DNA from: an uncultured Arcanobacterium sp. | Lineage (GTDB): Bacteria; Actinomycetota; Actinomycetes; Actinomycetales; Actinomycetaceae | Reading direction: 5' to 3' | Assembly: GCA_958428545.1 (NCBI GenBank) | Contig: CAUAGM010000002.1 | Span: 1 to 64,000, forward strand | DNA length: 64,000 nt | Part shown: positions 36,816-45,654 of the stretch, in pieces | Numbering within the stretch: the stretch's first letter is position 1 | How the letters are laid out: each line of letters opens with the position of its first letter | The notes under the pieces: model-generated | What the model was told of the DNA's origin: nothing | What the model saw: the letters and a program-made list of their open reading frames with translations, nothing else | Databases searched by the model: none | Made by a program: the position numbers and the translations under genes

Positions 36816-37391
36816 TTAGACGCACTCTCCTGGTTCCGTTGCACGCATCTGCTGTGCCAGTTGATCTAATGCACTAAATCGAGGATCGAGAAATTCGTGT
36901 GTATGCTCTTCTGGCAAATCTTCCCAGCGTTCACCACATTCTGAGCATAGCCCCTGGCAATCTGGAGAGCATAAAGGGCGCAGAGGCAAGGCGAGTACTA
37001 CAGCATCGCGCACAATAGGTTCGAGATCGATATGATCTGAATCGATCACGGGAAGCTCGTCACTATCATCCTGCCCATTATCTTCAAGAGCATAAAGGCT
37101 CTCGGGGTAGTAGACAATCTCGGCAATCTGCTCGCATATATCAGCGCTCAGCGGAGCCAAACATCGCGCGCAGCTCCCTTCTGCGTGGGCGCGCACACTC
37201 CCCTGTACAAAAACACCCTCACTTACAGATGTAAATGTGAGCGCAGTGTCGAGCGGAGATCCTTCGGAAACTTTGAGCAGATCCACGCCCGTTCCTTTCG
37301 GAGCGGCAAACGTGCAGCTATACTCGCGCTGTGCACCTTCCTGGCGCGGCAAATCTGAAATAGACACCACAAAAGGCGATCTCATATCCAT
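36816..37391 (-). CDS. DUF177/YceD family protein
   Basis: About 191 residues. N-terminal SPFVVSISDLPRQEGAQREY is followed by a zinc-ligand-like set of cysteines in GSCARCLAPL, LRPLCSPDCQGLCSECGE. The family is tied to 23S rRNA metabolism and in many bacteria precedes rpmF; in actinobacteria it precedes rnc. rpmF is not present here. I chose the ATG at 37391 (MDMRSPF); the frame stays open to 37448 but the upstream residues look non-conserved. Confidence 0.85.
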   Translation of the reverse strand: MDMRSPFVVSISDLPRQEGAQREYSCTFAAPKGTGVDLLKVSEGSPLDTALTFTSVSEGVFVQGSVRAHAEGSCARCLAPLSADICEQIAEIVYYPESLYALEDNGQDDSDELPVIDSDHIDLEPIVRDAVVLALPLRPLCSPDCQGLCSECGERWEDLPEEHTHEFLDPRFSALDQLAQQMRATEPGECV

Positions 37392-37448
37392 TGCTTTCTC
37401 GTCACTTTCTCTCACAAGGCATAGATTTCTCAAACAGCACTGCCGCAA

Positions 37449-38090
37449 TTATTCATGTGCGCTAGCAGCTTTAGCAGCGCGTCGTTTGGATCCTGCGTTT
37501 GCAGTATCTGTATGTGCAATGCTTGAAAGACGCTCAGCAAGCACCTCACGCCCAGCAGCAATCTGATCTTGCAGCATATCGATATGCTGAGAGATTGCTC
37601 CTAAATCTTCACAGAGATCGCGCAATCGCTCATCAGAATACTCATCTGCCCCCTGCTTGATGTGCTGGGCTTTCACCCGAGCCTCATCAAGTATTTTTGC
37701 AGCATGTGCGCGCGCAGCAACGGTTACTGCATCTTTTTCAACGAGCTTCTGTGCTTGAGCTTTAGCTTGGGCAATTACGCTGTCTGCTTCCGATCGGGCA
37801 TCTGCCAGCGTTTTTTCTGACCGAGCTCGCGCGTCTGCCATCATCTTTTCTGCCCGAACATGAGCATTGTCGGTAAGAGCAGAAGCATCTTGAAGCACAG
37901 AATCGGCGTCCACAATCTGCTGAGGAACAATTGCCCGAGCAGTCTCCAAAAGATCGAGCACTTCACTTTGGTTAATAAGTACCGACGCTGAAAGCGGCAT
38001 AGATTTTGCCTGCCTGACGCGGTCAGTAAGTTCCTCAAGAATTTCCAGAAGTGACGCACCCGTTTCTTCGTTCATATCAAGTTCGCTCAT
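37449..38090 (-). CDS. DivIVA-like coiled-coil septation protein, SepIVA-like
   Basis: A 213-residue protein, mostly coiled coil. An N-terminal LLEILEELTDRVRQAKSMPLSASVLINQSEVLDLLETAR is typical of the actinobacterial SepIVA/Rv2927c group. A long Ala/Glu/Lys-rich helix follows (ADARARSEKTLADARSEADS). Its position before DUF177 and rnc equals that of mycobacterial sepIVA. It probably helps direct septal or polar growth. AAAGGGG lies before the ATG. Confidence 0.7.
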   Translation of the reverse strand: MSELDMNEETGASLLEILEELTDRVRQAKSMPLSASVLINQSEVLDLLETARAIVPQQIVDADSVLQDASALTDNAHVRAEKMMADARARSEKTLADARSEADSVIAQAKAQAQKLVEKDAVTVAARAHAAKILDEARVKAQHIKQGADEYSDERLRDLCEDLGAISQHIDMLQDQIAAGREVLAERLSSIAHTDTANAGSKRRAAKAASAHE

Positions 38091-38221
38091 CGCTATACCC
38101 CTTTCCGATAAATCGTATACAGCTCTTACACCAGCTCGATACGATTGATTTCTTTATTTTCACACGCTCATACCTAAAATCACACATATTCCAAGCACAT
38201 ACCGCATACATACACCCAGAT

Positions 38222-38710
38222 TTATGACCTATGCCGATCCAGCACTTTCTGATGAAGAGCAAGAGCCACATTCGCAGGCACTAAATCTTCAAACAATCCA
38301 TTGAAGCTGGCAATTTCTTTCACGTAAGACGATGCCACATGAGCGAGTTTTGGATCTCCTATAACGAATACCGTTTCAATGCCGCTCAGATGGCGGTTGA
38401 GCAGTGCCATCGCCTGTTCGTTATCGTAATCGGCAGCCCCACGCAAACCTTTTATAATCGCTTGCGCCCCTTGATCTGCAGCGAAATCAGCAGTAAGCCC
38501 ATCCGCAAGCTCCACTCGCACGTGATCCAGATGAGAAAGTGCCATACGCGCCAATGCGACCCGCTCATCGTCTGTAAACCAATACTGCTTTTTCGTATTG
38601 CGCCCTACCCCTACGATGACCTCATCAAACATGGTGAGCGCTCTTTCTATCACGTCGATATGACCGAGCGTGATCGGATCAAAGGAACCGGGGCAGACTG
38701 CAATACTCAT
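38222..38710 (-). CDS. coaD: Phosphopantetheine adenylyltransferase
   Basis: A 162-residue coenzyme A synthesis enzyme. The T-x-G-H motif lies in VCPGSFDPITLGHIDVIERA and the C-terminal ISS-like motif is replaced by HVASSYVKEIASFNG. It lies 17 nt after rsmD. TAGTAT six bases before the ATG suggests its own leaderless transcript. Confidence 0.96.
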   Translation of the reverse strand: MSIAVCPGSFDPITLGHIDVIERALTMFDEVIVGVGRNTKKQYWFTDDERVALARMALSHLDHVRVELADGLTADFAADQGAQAIIKGLRGAADYDNEQAMALLNRHLSGIETVFVIGDPKLAHVASSYVKEIASFNGLFEDLVPANVALALHQKVLDRHRS

Positions 38711-38716
38711 GTCTTT

Positions 38717-38722
38717 ATACTA
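38717..38722 (-). promoter_or_regulatory. Putative -10 box for a leaderless coaD transcript
   Basis: On the minus strand TAGTAT is followed by 6 nt and then the coaD ATG. This is the TANNNT spacing used by actinobacterial leaderless transcripts. No ribosome binding site is visible, which supports the reading. Confidence 0.4.
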
Positions 38723-38727
38723 TCTCG

Positions 38728-39297
38728 CTAGCCATTCAAGCTCTGGGAGCGGCGCGCACTCCAGATTTTCGTATCACCCATCATCCACTCGTCGATAAGT
38801 TCCCATCCCTCAGCCCACATAGGCTCGGGCGATCTCTTATCTCTCTCAACCACAATCAAGCCGTCATATACCATGTGCTGCGCAAGGGCACTCAGCGTAT
38901 CGGCAAGTTCATCGTCAGCGCACGCATAGGGAGGATCCAGCAATGCCATATCAAACTCGGGAATAGCTCCCGGCTCTGCTCTTAGATAGCTCTGCACCTT
39001 TTTATTGACGGTGACGACGCTGGCAAGACCAGTCACAGAAACGTTGCGCACAATTACTCTCGCAGCGCTCTGAGCAGCTTCTACGCACACTACTGTGCGC
39101 GCGCCTCGGCTCGCGGCCTCTAAACCGAGCGCCCCAGAGCCAGAATAGAGATCTGCTACGACAGCGTCATCAACATATCCCCAGTGTTCAAGACGTGAAA
39201 ATAACGCTTCTCGCACACGCTCTGAAGTTGGGCGCGTACCAGATTTCGGCACTGCAAGCTGACGCCCTTTAGCACACCCTGCCACAATTCTCGTCAC
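38728..39297 (-). CDS. rsmD: 16S rRNA (guanine(966)-N(2))-methyltransferase RsmD
   Basis: A 189-residue SAM-dependent methyltransferase. The N-terminal RIVAGCAKGRQLAVPKSGTRPTSERVREALFSRL is diagnostic, with the SAM loop DLYSGSGALGLEAASRGA and the catalytic DPPY motif in LLDPPYACADDE. The start is GTG. It comes between recG and coaD, the standard actinobacterial order. Confidence 0.95.
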   Translation of the reverse strand: MTRIVAGCAKGRQLAVPKSGTRPTSERVREALFSRLEHWGYVDDAVVADLYSGSGALGLEAASRGARTVVCVEAAQSAARVIVRNVSVTGLASVVTVNKKVQSYLRAEPGAIPEFDMALLDPPYACADDELADTLSALAQHMVYDGLIVVERDKRSPEPMWAEGWELIDEWMMGDTKIWSARRSQSLNG

Positions 39298-39323
39298 GCT
39301 ACCATCACGCCTTCCCTACGATC

Positions 39324-41729
39324 TTAAGATCTGTCGATATATTCTGCACGCGTAGTTTGCTCAATAGACTGCACAGCCTCCTTAAGAGTGCTATGCTCGG
39401 GCAAATCAAGGCTCGGATCAGCAGATACACACGCATACGCGGCAGATTTTGCACTTTCAATAATATCTGCATCATGCAGCACTGAGAGGTAGGTAAGCGA
39501 GCTGTGAGTGCCAGACTGGTCTGTGCCAAGCACATCTCCTTCTGAACGCAGCTCCAGATCTTTTTCGGCTAATTCAAAACCATTTGTTGTGTGCGCAAAA
39601 GCAGATAACCGCTCCCATGCAAGAGTGCCTTCAGCCGCACGATGCACCGCTAAGCATACGCTCGCTTGGTTGCCGCGCCCAATACGCCCTCTGAGCTGAT
39701 GAAGCTGAGAAAGCCCAAAACGATCCGCGTCTAAAATGACCATCATCGTCGCGGCAGGCACATCAATGCCAACCTCAATGACTGTAGTCGATACAAGAAT
39801 CGGACAATCACCCGATGCAAAAGATTTCATCGCGGCGTCTTTAGCAGCGCAATCAAGTTTTCCGTGCACATATCCAATTCCAATTCCCTCAAGTGCAGGC
39901 TCTGCTTCAAGCTGAGTGACGACATCTTCCACAGCTGCAAGCTGCCTATCACTGCTACTGCCGTCACCGTCACTATAGACGTTGTTGAGAGCGCCTCCAC
40001 TAACAGAAGCACCGCCAGAGCCAAGACCTCTATGCACAATAGGAAGAGCTTCATCGTCACTACCCGCATATTCATCGGCACAGCTGTCAGTATCGCTTTT
40101 ATGCTGATCTGCACCAGAAATTCGCGGGCACACCACATACACACGCCCTGCATGCTCAATCTCTTCGCGAGCGCGCTCCCATATCCTGTGCACCCACACA
40201 TCGTTGTCGGCAGGCACGAGCACTGTGCTGATCGGCGCTCTCCCCCGAGGAAGCTCCTCGAGAGTACTAATATCCAGATCCCCAAAACTCGTCATCGCAA
40301 TTGTCCGAGGAATAGGCGTCGCCGTCATGACGAGCAGATGTGCACCTCGGGCAAGCGTATCGCGTTGATCTACTCCAAATCTGTGCTGTTCATCGATGAC
40401 GACAAATCCGAGACGCGGAAGCTGGACGCGCTCGTAAAGCAGGGCGTGAGTGCCCACAATAATACTCGGTGCTCCTGACGCTAGACGCGCCATCACGCTG
40501 CGCTGCTGGGCAGCAGTAAGGGAACCTGTGAGAAGCTCAATGCGAATCGCTTCTTCGGGTGCACCAATTTCTCCACCATGAGCAAGATCTCCAAGCATAT
40601 GCTCGAAGGTTTGGGCATGCTGGCGAGCAAGCACCTCCGTTGGCGCAAGCAGCACAGCCTGATAGCCAGAATCGAGCACCTGCAGCATAGCTCTCAGCGC
40701 CACAACTGTTTTCCCTGTGCCGACGTCGCCTTGCAGTAATCGGCGCATAGGCTGGGTTTGAGCAAGATCTCGTGCGATAGTCTCCCCTACCGCGCGCTGC
40801 CCTGCTGTTAATGCAAATGGCAGTTGCGATTCAAACATAGCCGATATACGCCCTGGCACACAACGAGGCGCAGAATCATTTTGTGCTTCTCTACGGCGGC
40901 GAGCAAGTATAGTTTGCAGTACGAACGCCTCTTCATAAGCCATACGTTTTTTTGCAAGCTGCCATTGCCCTTCATCGCTCGGCTTATGCAGATACATCAA
41001 TGCCTGAAACTTCGTGGGCAAGGCATACTCGCGTCTAAATTCTTCGGGAAGAGGATCTGGCACACTAGATTCGCTCAGCATGGGGAGGATCATCTCTACC
41101 GCCTGCTGAATTTTCCAGCTTGGAGCAGAAGTAGTCGCGTGGTAGATAGGTATTGGGCGCGCTATCACTTCAGCATCTATGCCGTTCATTTCGTCTACAT
41201 GAGCATAATCGGGGTGAGTCAGTTGTAAACGCCCACGATACGAACTGATAGTTCCCGAAAACGTGGCGATCGTTCCTGGCTGCAGCTGCATCTCGTGGAA
41301 TTTTAACGGTCTGAAATTCTTAGCAAAAAATGTAAGCTCTAGATCATGCTCGCCATCAGTGACAAGCAAAGTGAGGATATAGCCTCGACGTGCGTGCATC
41401 GGGCGCAGTGAAGAGCTGAGGACGCGAGCCACAACCGTCACGGCATCACCTTCGCGCACAGCTTCTATAGGCATCAGCTCTCCACGATGAGCCAACCTAA
41501 ATGGTACGTGACTCAAAAGATCAGCAACGGTTGATATACCAAGCTTATCTAGACGATTGGCAGATCGTTTCCCAATGAAGCGTTCGAGATGAGTGCTCAG
41601 CACGTCACGCGTTTCGCTCACCAAAGCAGCATCGTTTATTCTAGAATGACGCGATGAAAAGCTGGTCGCATTCTGCTCGCGCCGATCGTATTGTTCGTTT
41701 TGTACAGTATGCAGATCCTGAGAATCCAT
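39324..41729 (-). CDS. recG: ATP-dependent DNA helicase RecG
   Basis: An 801-residue branch-migration helicase. The wedge/OB domain is at about residues 60-200 (GDAVTVVARVLSSSLR), with Walker A LLQGDVGTGKTVVAL, DEQH box VVIDEQHRFGV and motif VI QLRGRIGRG. Between motif III and motif IV an acidic Ser/Gly-rich insert of about 60 residues (DQHKSDTDSCADEYAGSDDE onward) enlarges the second RecA-like domain. I chose the ATG at 41729, preceded by AGAGG; a GTG at 41738 is the alternative. No Dak/YloV-type gene lies between recG and rpmB, unlike in many relatives. Confidence 0.94.
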   Translation of the reverse strand: MDSQDLHTVQNEQYDRREQNATSFSSRHSRINDAALVSETRDVLSTHLERFIGKRSANRLDKLGISTVADLLSHVPFRLAHRGELMPIEAVREGDAVTVVARVLSSSLRPMHARRGYILTLLVTDGEHDLELTFFAKNFRPLKFHEMQLQPGTIATFSGTISSYRGRLQLTHPDYAHVDEMNGIDAEVIARPIPIYHATTSAPSWKIQQAVEMILPMLSESSVPDPLPEEFRREYALPTKFQALMYLHKPSDEGQWQLAKKRMAYEEAFVLQTILARRRREAQNDSAPRCVPGRISAMFESQLPFALTAGQRAVGETIARDLAQTQPMRRLLQGDVGTGKTVVALRAMLQVLDSGYQAVLLAPTEVLARQHAQTFEHMLGDLAHGGEIGAPEEAIRIELLTGSLTAAQQRSVMARLASGAPSIIVGTHALLYERVQLPRLGFVVIDEQHRFGVDQRDTLARGAHLLVMTATPIPRTIAMTSFGDLDISTLEELPRGRAPISTVLVPADNDVWVHRIWERAREEIEHAGRVYVVCPRISGADQHKSDTDSCADEYAGSDDEALPIVHRGLGSGGASVSGGALNNVYSDGDGSSSDRQLAAVEDVVTQLEAEPALEGIGIGYVHGKLDCAAKDAAMKSFASGDCPILVSTTVIEVGIDVPAATMMVILDADRFGLSQLHQLRGRIGRGNQASVCLAVHRAAEGTLAWERLSAFAHTTNGFELAEKDLELRSEGDVLGTDQSGTHSSLTYLSVLHDADIIESAKSAAYACVSADPSLDLPEHSTLKEAVQSIEQTTRAEYIDRS

Positions 41730-41933
41730 CCTCACCACCTCTGCGTTTTATCATACTGGCTTTTATCTTACTTGCTGTACGCTGCAAGCTACTGCGCGCA
41801 GCTCTGCCGTAGAGGAAGAAACAAACGTGCTCAATGCCACGTATCTTTTAGGTTGGAACCTGAGAGGATTATTAGCTATCATTGAGAAGTTGCCAATCCA
41901 TTTGGCTTTATGAAAAACGTAAAGGAGTGAATC

Positions 41934-42125
41934 GTGGCCTCTGTATGTGAAATCTGCGGCAAGGGTCCAGGCTTCGGCAAGAGCGTCTCGCACTCTCATG
42001 TGCGCACGAACCGCCGCTGGAATCCAAACATTCAGCGTGTACGCGCCCTCGTAAAGGGCACGCCTCAGCGCCTGAACGTATGCACCTCCTGCCTTAAGGC
42101 TGGTAAGGTGACGCGCAACATCTGA
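41934..42125 (+). CDS. rpmB: 50S ribosomal protein L28, cysteine-containing form
   Basis: A 63-residue L28 with two C-x-x-C pairs (CEICG and CTSCL), the zinc-binding C+ form. GTG start with AAAGGAGTG upstream. The core is HVRTNRRWNPNIQRVRA. It is divergent from recG and followed by a clear terminator. Actinobacteria often carry a second, cysteine-free L28 used under zinc limitation; none is seen here. Confidence 0.96.
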   Translation: MASVCEICGKGPGFGKSVSHSHVRTNRRWNPNIQRVRALVKGTPQRLNVCTSCLKAGKVTRNI

Positions 42126-42144
42126 TCTTTTGCAGATACGTGAT

Positions 42145-42170
42145 AAGCCCCGCGCATTGCGGGGCTTTTT
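42145..42170 (+). terminator. Intrinsic terminator of rpmB
   Basis: AAGCCCCGC and GCGGGGCTT pair around GCATT and run into a T-tract (TTTTT), 20 nt after the rpmB stop. It is the clearest canonical terminator in this half of the window. Right after it CTGCTCACGTTGC appears twice (about 42171-42207). Confidence 0.9.
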
Positions 42171-42268
42171 GCTGCTCACGTTGCGGGTTTTTTCTGCTCA
42201 CGTTGCAGAGCCTTTTACTGCTCGCTTTATATCTTTACTTTATAGCTTAAGAAGATTGCTAGTGCTTA

Positions 42269-42303
42269 GGGGTGTTGTTGAATCGATGATTCAACAACAC
42301 CCC
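42269..42303. terminator. Perfect 16-bp palindrome between rpmB and the sialidase gene
   Basis: The arms at 42269-42284 (GGGGTGTTGTTGAATC) and 42288-42303 pair perfectly around GAT. It lies 35 nt beyond the sialidase stop and probably ends that leftward transcript. T-runs are missing on both sides. Confidence 0.6.
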
Positions 42304-42337
42304 TGCATATAATCGAACGCATTAGATGTTTAGACGT

Positions 42338-45300
42338 TTAGATATCTAGCTCTGAACGTCTGCGCCGCAACAAGACGGCTCCACCTGCAGCGCTCACAAC
42401 AGCCACCACTATCAGCTTCACCACACCAGTTATACCTGTATGAGCAACGGTATCTCTTATTGCACTGCCTTGAGGAGTAGCTGCTTTTTGAACACTATTT
42501 CCACGTGGATTACGAGAATCGCTTGGATCAGCAGGCGGCACAGCAGATTCGACCTTAATTGCGAACGTTGCAGAGACTTTTTCTTCCCCATCCACATTTA
42601 CAGCGTTAATCGTCACAACATAATCACCAGCAGCACTGGGTATACCGCTGATAATGCCAGTCGCAGCATCGTAAGTAATCCCCTCTGGCAAACCACTGAC
42701 GCTACTGATTGCGCCATTCTTTACGCTTAGCGTAATCGGAGCAATAGCTTCTCCCACCTGCACCTTCTGATCGGCAACTGTGCCTATCATCGGATCTGGT
42801 GCAGGGTTATCATCAGAGCGTGGGCTGAGAGTGAGCGTATAGACAGCGCTGGCAGTGCGAGGATAGCCCGTGCCATCTTCAGCCTCAGTTAACGTAACTT
42901 TCAGTGGATACGCTTTATTTTCAGTAAGCGAACCCACAGGAGTGCCACTTACTTTTCCAGTTGCAGGATCGACAGTTAATCCAGAAGGCAGCCCCTCCAC
43001 TGTGAACGTATCCGCCAAAGCAGGATCATTGCGCTGGAAGAGATCAGCCAATGAAGTAGAAAATTCCTCACCGATTGTCCCTTTTCCAGAAACATCTGTA
43101 CCTTTCAGTTCTGTACGGAAATCGTCTTCAATCCAACGCAGATTAAAGTTGGTATACGCAATATCGTCATACACCTTTGATTCCATCAGCATCCCGATAC
43201 TGCCATCTGGTTGCACTGCCATTGTGGTATAGCCGGTGCCGCCTTGACGGAATTTTTTACTCACAGGCCAAGTTTTCCCGTCATCGAAAGATACCCATAC
43301 GGTACCGTTGCTGCGCCCACTTGGCGTACCAGAAAAGAGCAACACTTTAGAACGTGCGGTGCCGGGTTTGGCATTCGGAAAAGCGCGGATCACTTGGGCA
43401 TTATTGTTTTCATCCGATAGCCCATTTAATATCTTGCAATCCTTCCAATTTTCTCCAGAATCATCGGAGGTGCAGACGAGGCGCCCGCCGCCATTTTGAG
43501 AACGAGACATCAGCAGCAAGGAACCATCGGAAAGCTCCACAACTTTATTTTCATCGTAGTTCTTTTTTGCCACAGCAGGAGTAGCATTTCCGCTCTGCCA
43601 TGTTTGACCGTGATCATCGGAATAGATAGTGTACGCAAAAATACCGCCGCTCTTCTTCACGCATGCCATTTGCTGAAGAAGCCTTCCTTTATTGGGAGCA
43701 GCAAGTTTTTGCGTACCAGCGCCAGAAGTGGCAAAGCACGACTTCAGCTCTTTCGCTTTATCGCCAAGTGCTTGAGCGGTGATTACTTTCTGCTCCCAGC
43801 TATAGCCGTTATCAGTGGAAACAGATACGCCAAGATTCATTGTATGCTCATTAGCCTCATCTAGCGTCCCGTCATCTTTAAAAGTGTACGCGGGGTTATT
43901 AGCAAATACGCCGGATATTTGGCTATGCACGTGGAAGTTAAAGATTGTGCCTGTATCATGATCTACCACGTACGATGGATCAGAGTATCCAAGAGGTGAC
44001 GTGAGATTATCCTTCACTAAACCGCGCGCCACTATTGTTTCTGGCTCCCACGTTTTCCCGTTATCTTTGGAACGGCGTTGAATAATCGAGTTTTCGTTTG
44101 GGGAATCTCCTCCGCCTGCCTGCCCGGCTCGTGGGCGATAATCATACGACGCCAGCAGATCTCCATTGGGCGCCACAGCAATAGCTGGAATTCTTATTCT
44201 GGCGTCACTATTACTTGCTGAAAGAGTAGTGATTTCGCGAGGTTCACGTGCTGGTGCGGCAGGATCTGCGTCTTTCGCTTGTGCAGGATCTGCACGATCC
44301 CAAGATTGTTGTGTATACACATAGGCACGTGCTTTTACTGTGTGCTCTGGCACACCATTCAAAGATCCTGTGAGCGCAAGTTTTGCCTCCACTTCCCCAC
44401 GCTGCAGATCACTCTCTTTGAGAGTATAAGACACTTGGCAATGATGGGTAGAATTTTCGTCTGCAAGGCTCGCTACCACGCATGAATGAGCTGGCTCATC
44501 ACTCACATTAGTGAATGCTGTATCAGTTGAGAGAGCCACACTCATTGGCGTACTTCCAATTTTCTGGAAAGAAACATCGAAAGTGATGCTATCGCCAACT
44601 CGATACGTTTCTTTTACGGAATCTGCAGTTTGGCTAAATTTTGTTAATTTAAGATAATCAGAACCGATACTGAGCGCCTCACTCGCAGCCGTAGCATAAT
44701 CAGCAGGAGTGCCGCTATAACCCGTGCTTGGATACGACTGCCAGACTATTGAGGCCGTAAACGTGCCCGCATTTTTATCGGCTTCACTCACAACGTGATA
44801 TGCGAACGTACATTCTTTCCACTTATTATCAGCCGCAACGGAACTCCATTTACAGCCGCTATAGTTTTCCAGGTTGGAGCTTTTCACGCTCATAGAACGC
44901 GCTGTGCCCGTATCGTTTCTAATACTGGCTTTGTATTCTATTTTTTCTCCCACAAACCATTTCTCGCCTGGCTCTTTAGGGTTCATAATAGTGAGCTTCG
45001 CATTTGATGGAGCTAGCTGGCTGTTGATTCCCCCAACGTTTTTGGCAGTTCCCTGATACTGAGTGCCAGAATACATTCTGAACGTGATATATGGGACGAA
45101 ACCATTATCTTGGGCTGCTTCTTCTGCGGTGACGACATGCGTAAGTTTATTTTGATTCCCAGCCGAATAGCATTCTTGCATAACGTTTGGTTGAGCATCT
45201 CGCCACTTGCAAGACGTATAACCATTAAGATTCGATGCTACACTCTCAAAAGATCGAGCCGAAGAACTTTTGTTCGTTAGCTGCAATCTATATTCCACAG

Positions 45301-45496
45301 TAGAATCAGCAGATTTCGGATCGCCTGAAATCAGAAGTAACGAGAGTTTGACCTCATCTGTTTCCTCACTGCCAACTACAGTAGGATCGGCAGCATATAC
45401 AGGAGCTTCAACTCCAAAAAATCCAATAAAAATTAAAGATAATGAAAATAATACGGATACTAATACATTTATACATGGGTGCTTCTTTGCGCTCAT
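42338..45496 (-). CDS. Cell-wall-anchored exo-alpha-sialidase (GH33)
   Basis: A 1052-residue surface enzyme that releases sialic acid from mucin-type glycans. It has a signal peptide (cleavage near VYAADP, residue 35) and an N-terminal region of about 350 residues with repeated beta-sandwich-like units (TSCKWRD, YSGCKWSS). The catalytic propeller carries the RIP motif IRIPAIAVAP and five Asp-box repeats (KDNGKTW, TDNGYSW, DDHGQTW, DDSGENW, DDGKTW). Two putative Ig-like modules (LPSGLTVDPATGKVSGTP; LPEGITYDAATGIISGIP) follow. The C-terminus has VAHTG, a hydrophobic segment and RRRR, a sortase signal that departs from LPXTG at the first residues. No sialic-acid uptake or catabolic genes lie nearby, so sialic acid may be removed to expose galactose-containing chains. 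Confidence 0.92.
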   Translation of the reverse strand: MSAKKHPCINVLVSVLFSLSLIFIGFFGVEAPVYAADPTVVGSEETDEVKLSLLLISGDPKSADSTVEYRLQLTNKSSSARSFESVASNLNGYTSCKWRDAQPNVMQECYSAGNQNKLTHVVTAEEAAQDNGFVPYITFRMYSGTQYQGTAKNVGGINSQLAPSNAKLTIMNPKEPGEKWFVGEKIEYKASIRNDTGTARSMSVKSSNLENYSGCKWSSVAADNKWKECTFAYHVVSEADKNAGTFTASIVWQSYPSTGYSGTPADYATAASEALSIGSDYLKLTKFSQTADSVKETYRVGDSITFDVSFQKIGSTPMSVALSTDTAFTNVSDEPAHSCVVASLADENSTHHCQVSYTLKESDLQRGEVEAKLALTGSLNGVPEHTVKARAYVYTQQSWDRADPAQAKDADPAAPAREPREITTLSASNSDARIRIPAIAVAPNGDLLASYDYRPRAGQAGGGDSPNENSIIQRRSKDNGKTWEPETIVARGLVKDNLTSPLGYSDPSYVVDHDTGTIFNFHVHSQISGVFANNPAYTFKDDGTLDEANEHTMNLGVSVSTDNGYSWEQKVITAQALGDKAKELKSCFATSGAGTQKLAAPNKGRLLQQMACVKKSGGIFAYTIYSDDHGQTWQSGNATPAVAKKNYDENKVVELSDGSLLLMSRSQNGGGRLVCTSDDSGENWKDCKILNGLSDENNNAQVIRAFPNAKPGTARSKVLLFSGTPSGRSNGTVWVSFDDGKTWPVSKKFRQGGTGYTTMAVQPDGSIGMLMESKVYDDIAYTNFNLRWIEDDFRTELKGTDVSGKGTIGEEFSTSLADLFQRNDPALADTFTVEGLPSGLTVDPATGKVSGTPVGSLTENKAYPLKVTLTEAEDGTGYPRTASAVYTLTLSPRSDDNPAPDPMIGTVADQKVQVGEAIAPITLSVKNGAISSVSGLPEGITYDAATGIISGIPSAAGDYVVTINAVNVDGEEKVSATFAIKVESAVPPADPSDSRNPRGNSVQKAATPQGSAIRDTVAHTGITGVVKLIVVAVVSAAGGAVLLRRRRSELDI

Positions 45497-45654
45497 GGGA
45501 GAAGTATATCAAAAATTTACTCGCCCTATAAGGCTTTCAGCAAAAGTCTATAAGCAGGCTCTGCATATAAGCATCCCTATAGGCTGTATCTCACCGCTCA
45601 GCTAGACTCCTGCCTACAATCAAACAAGCGCTTATCAGCACAAGAATCAGCACA

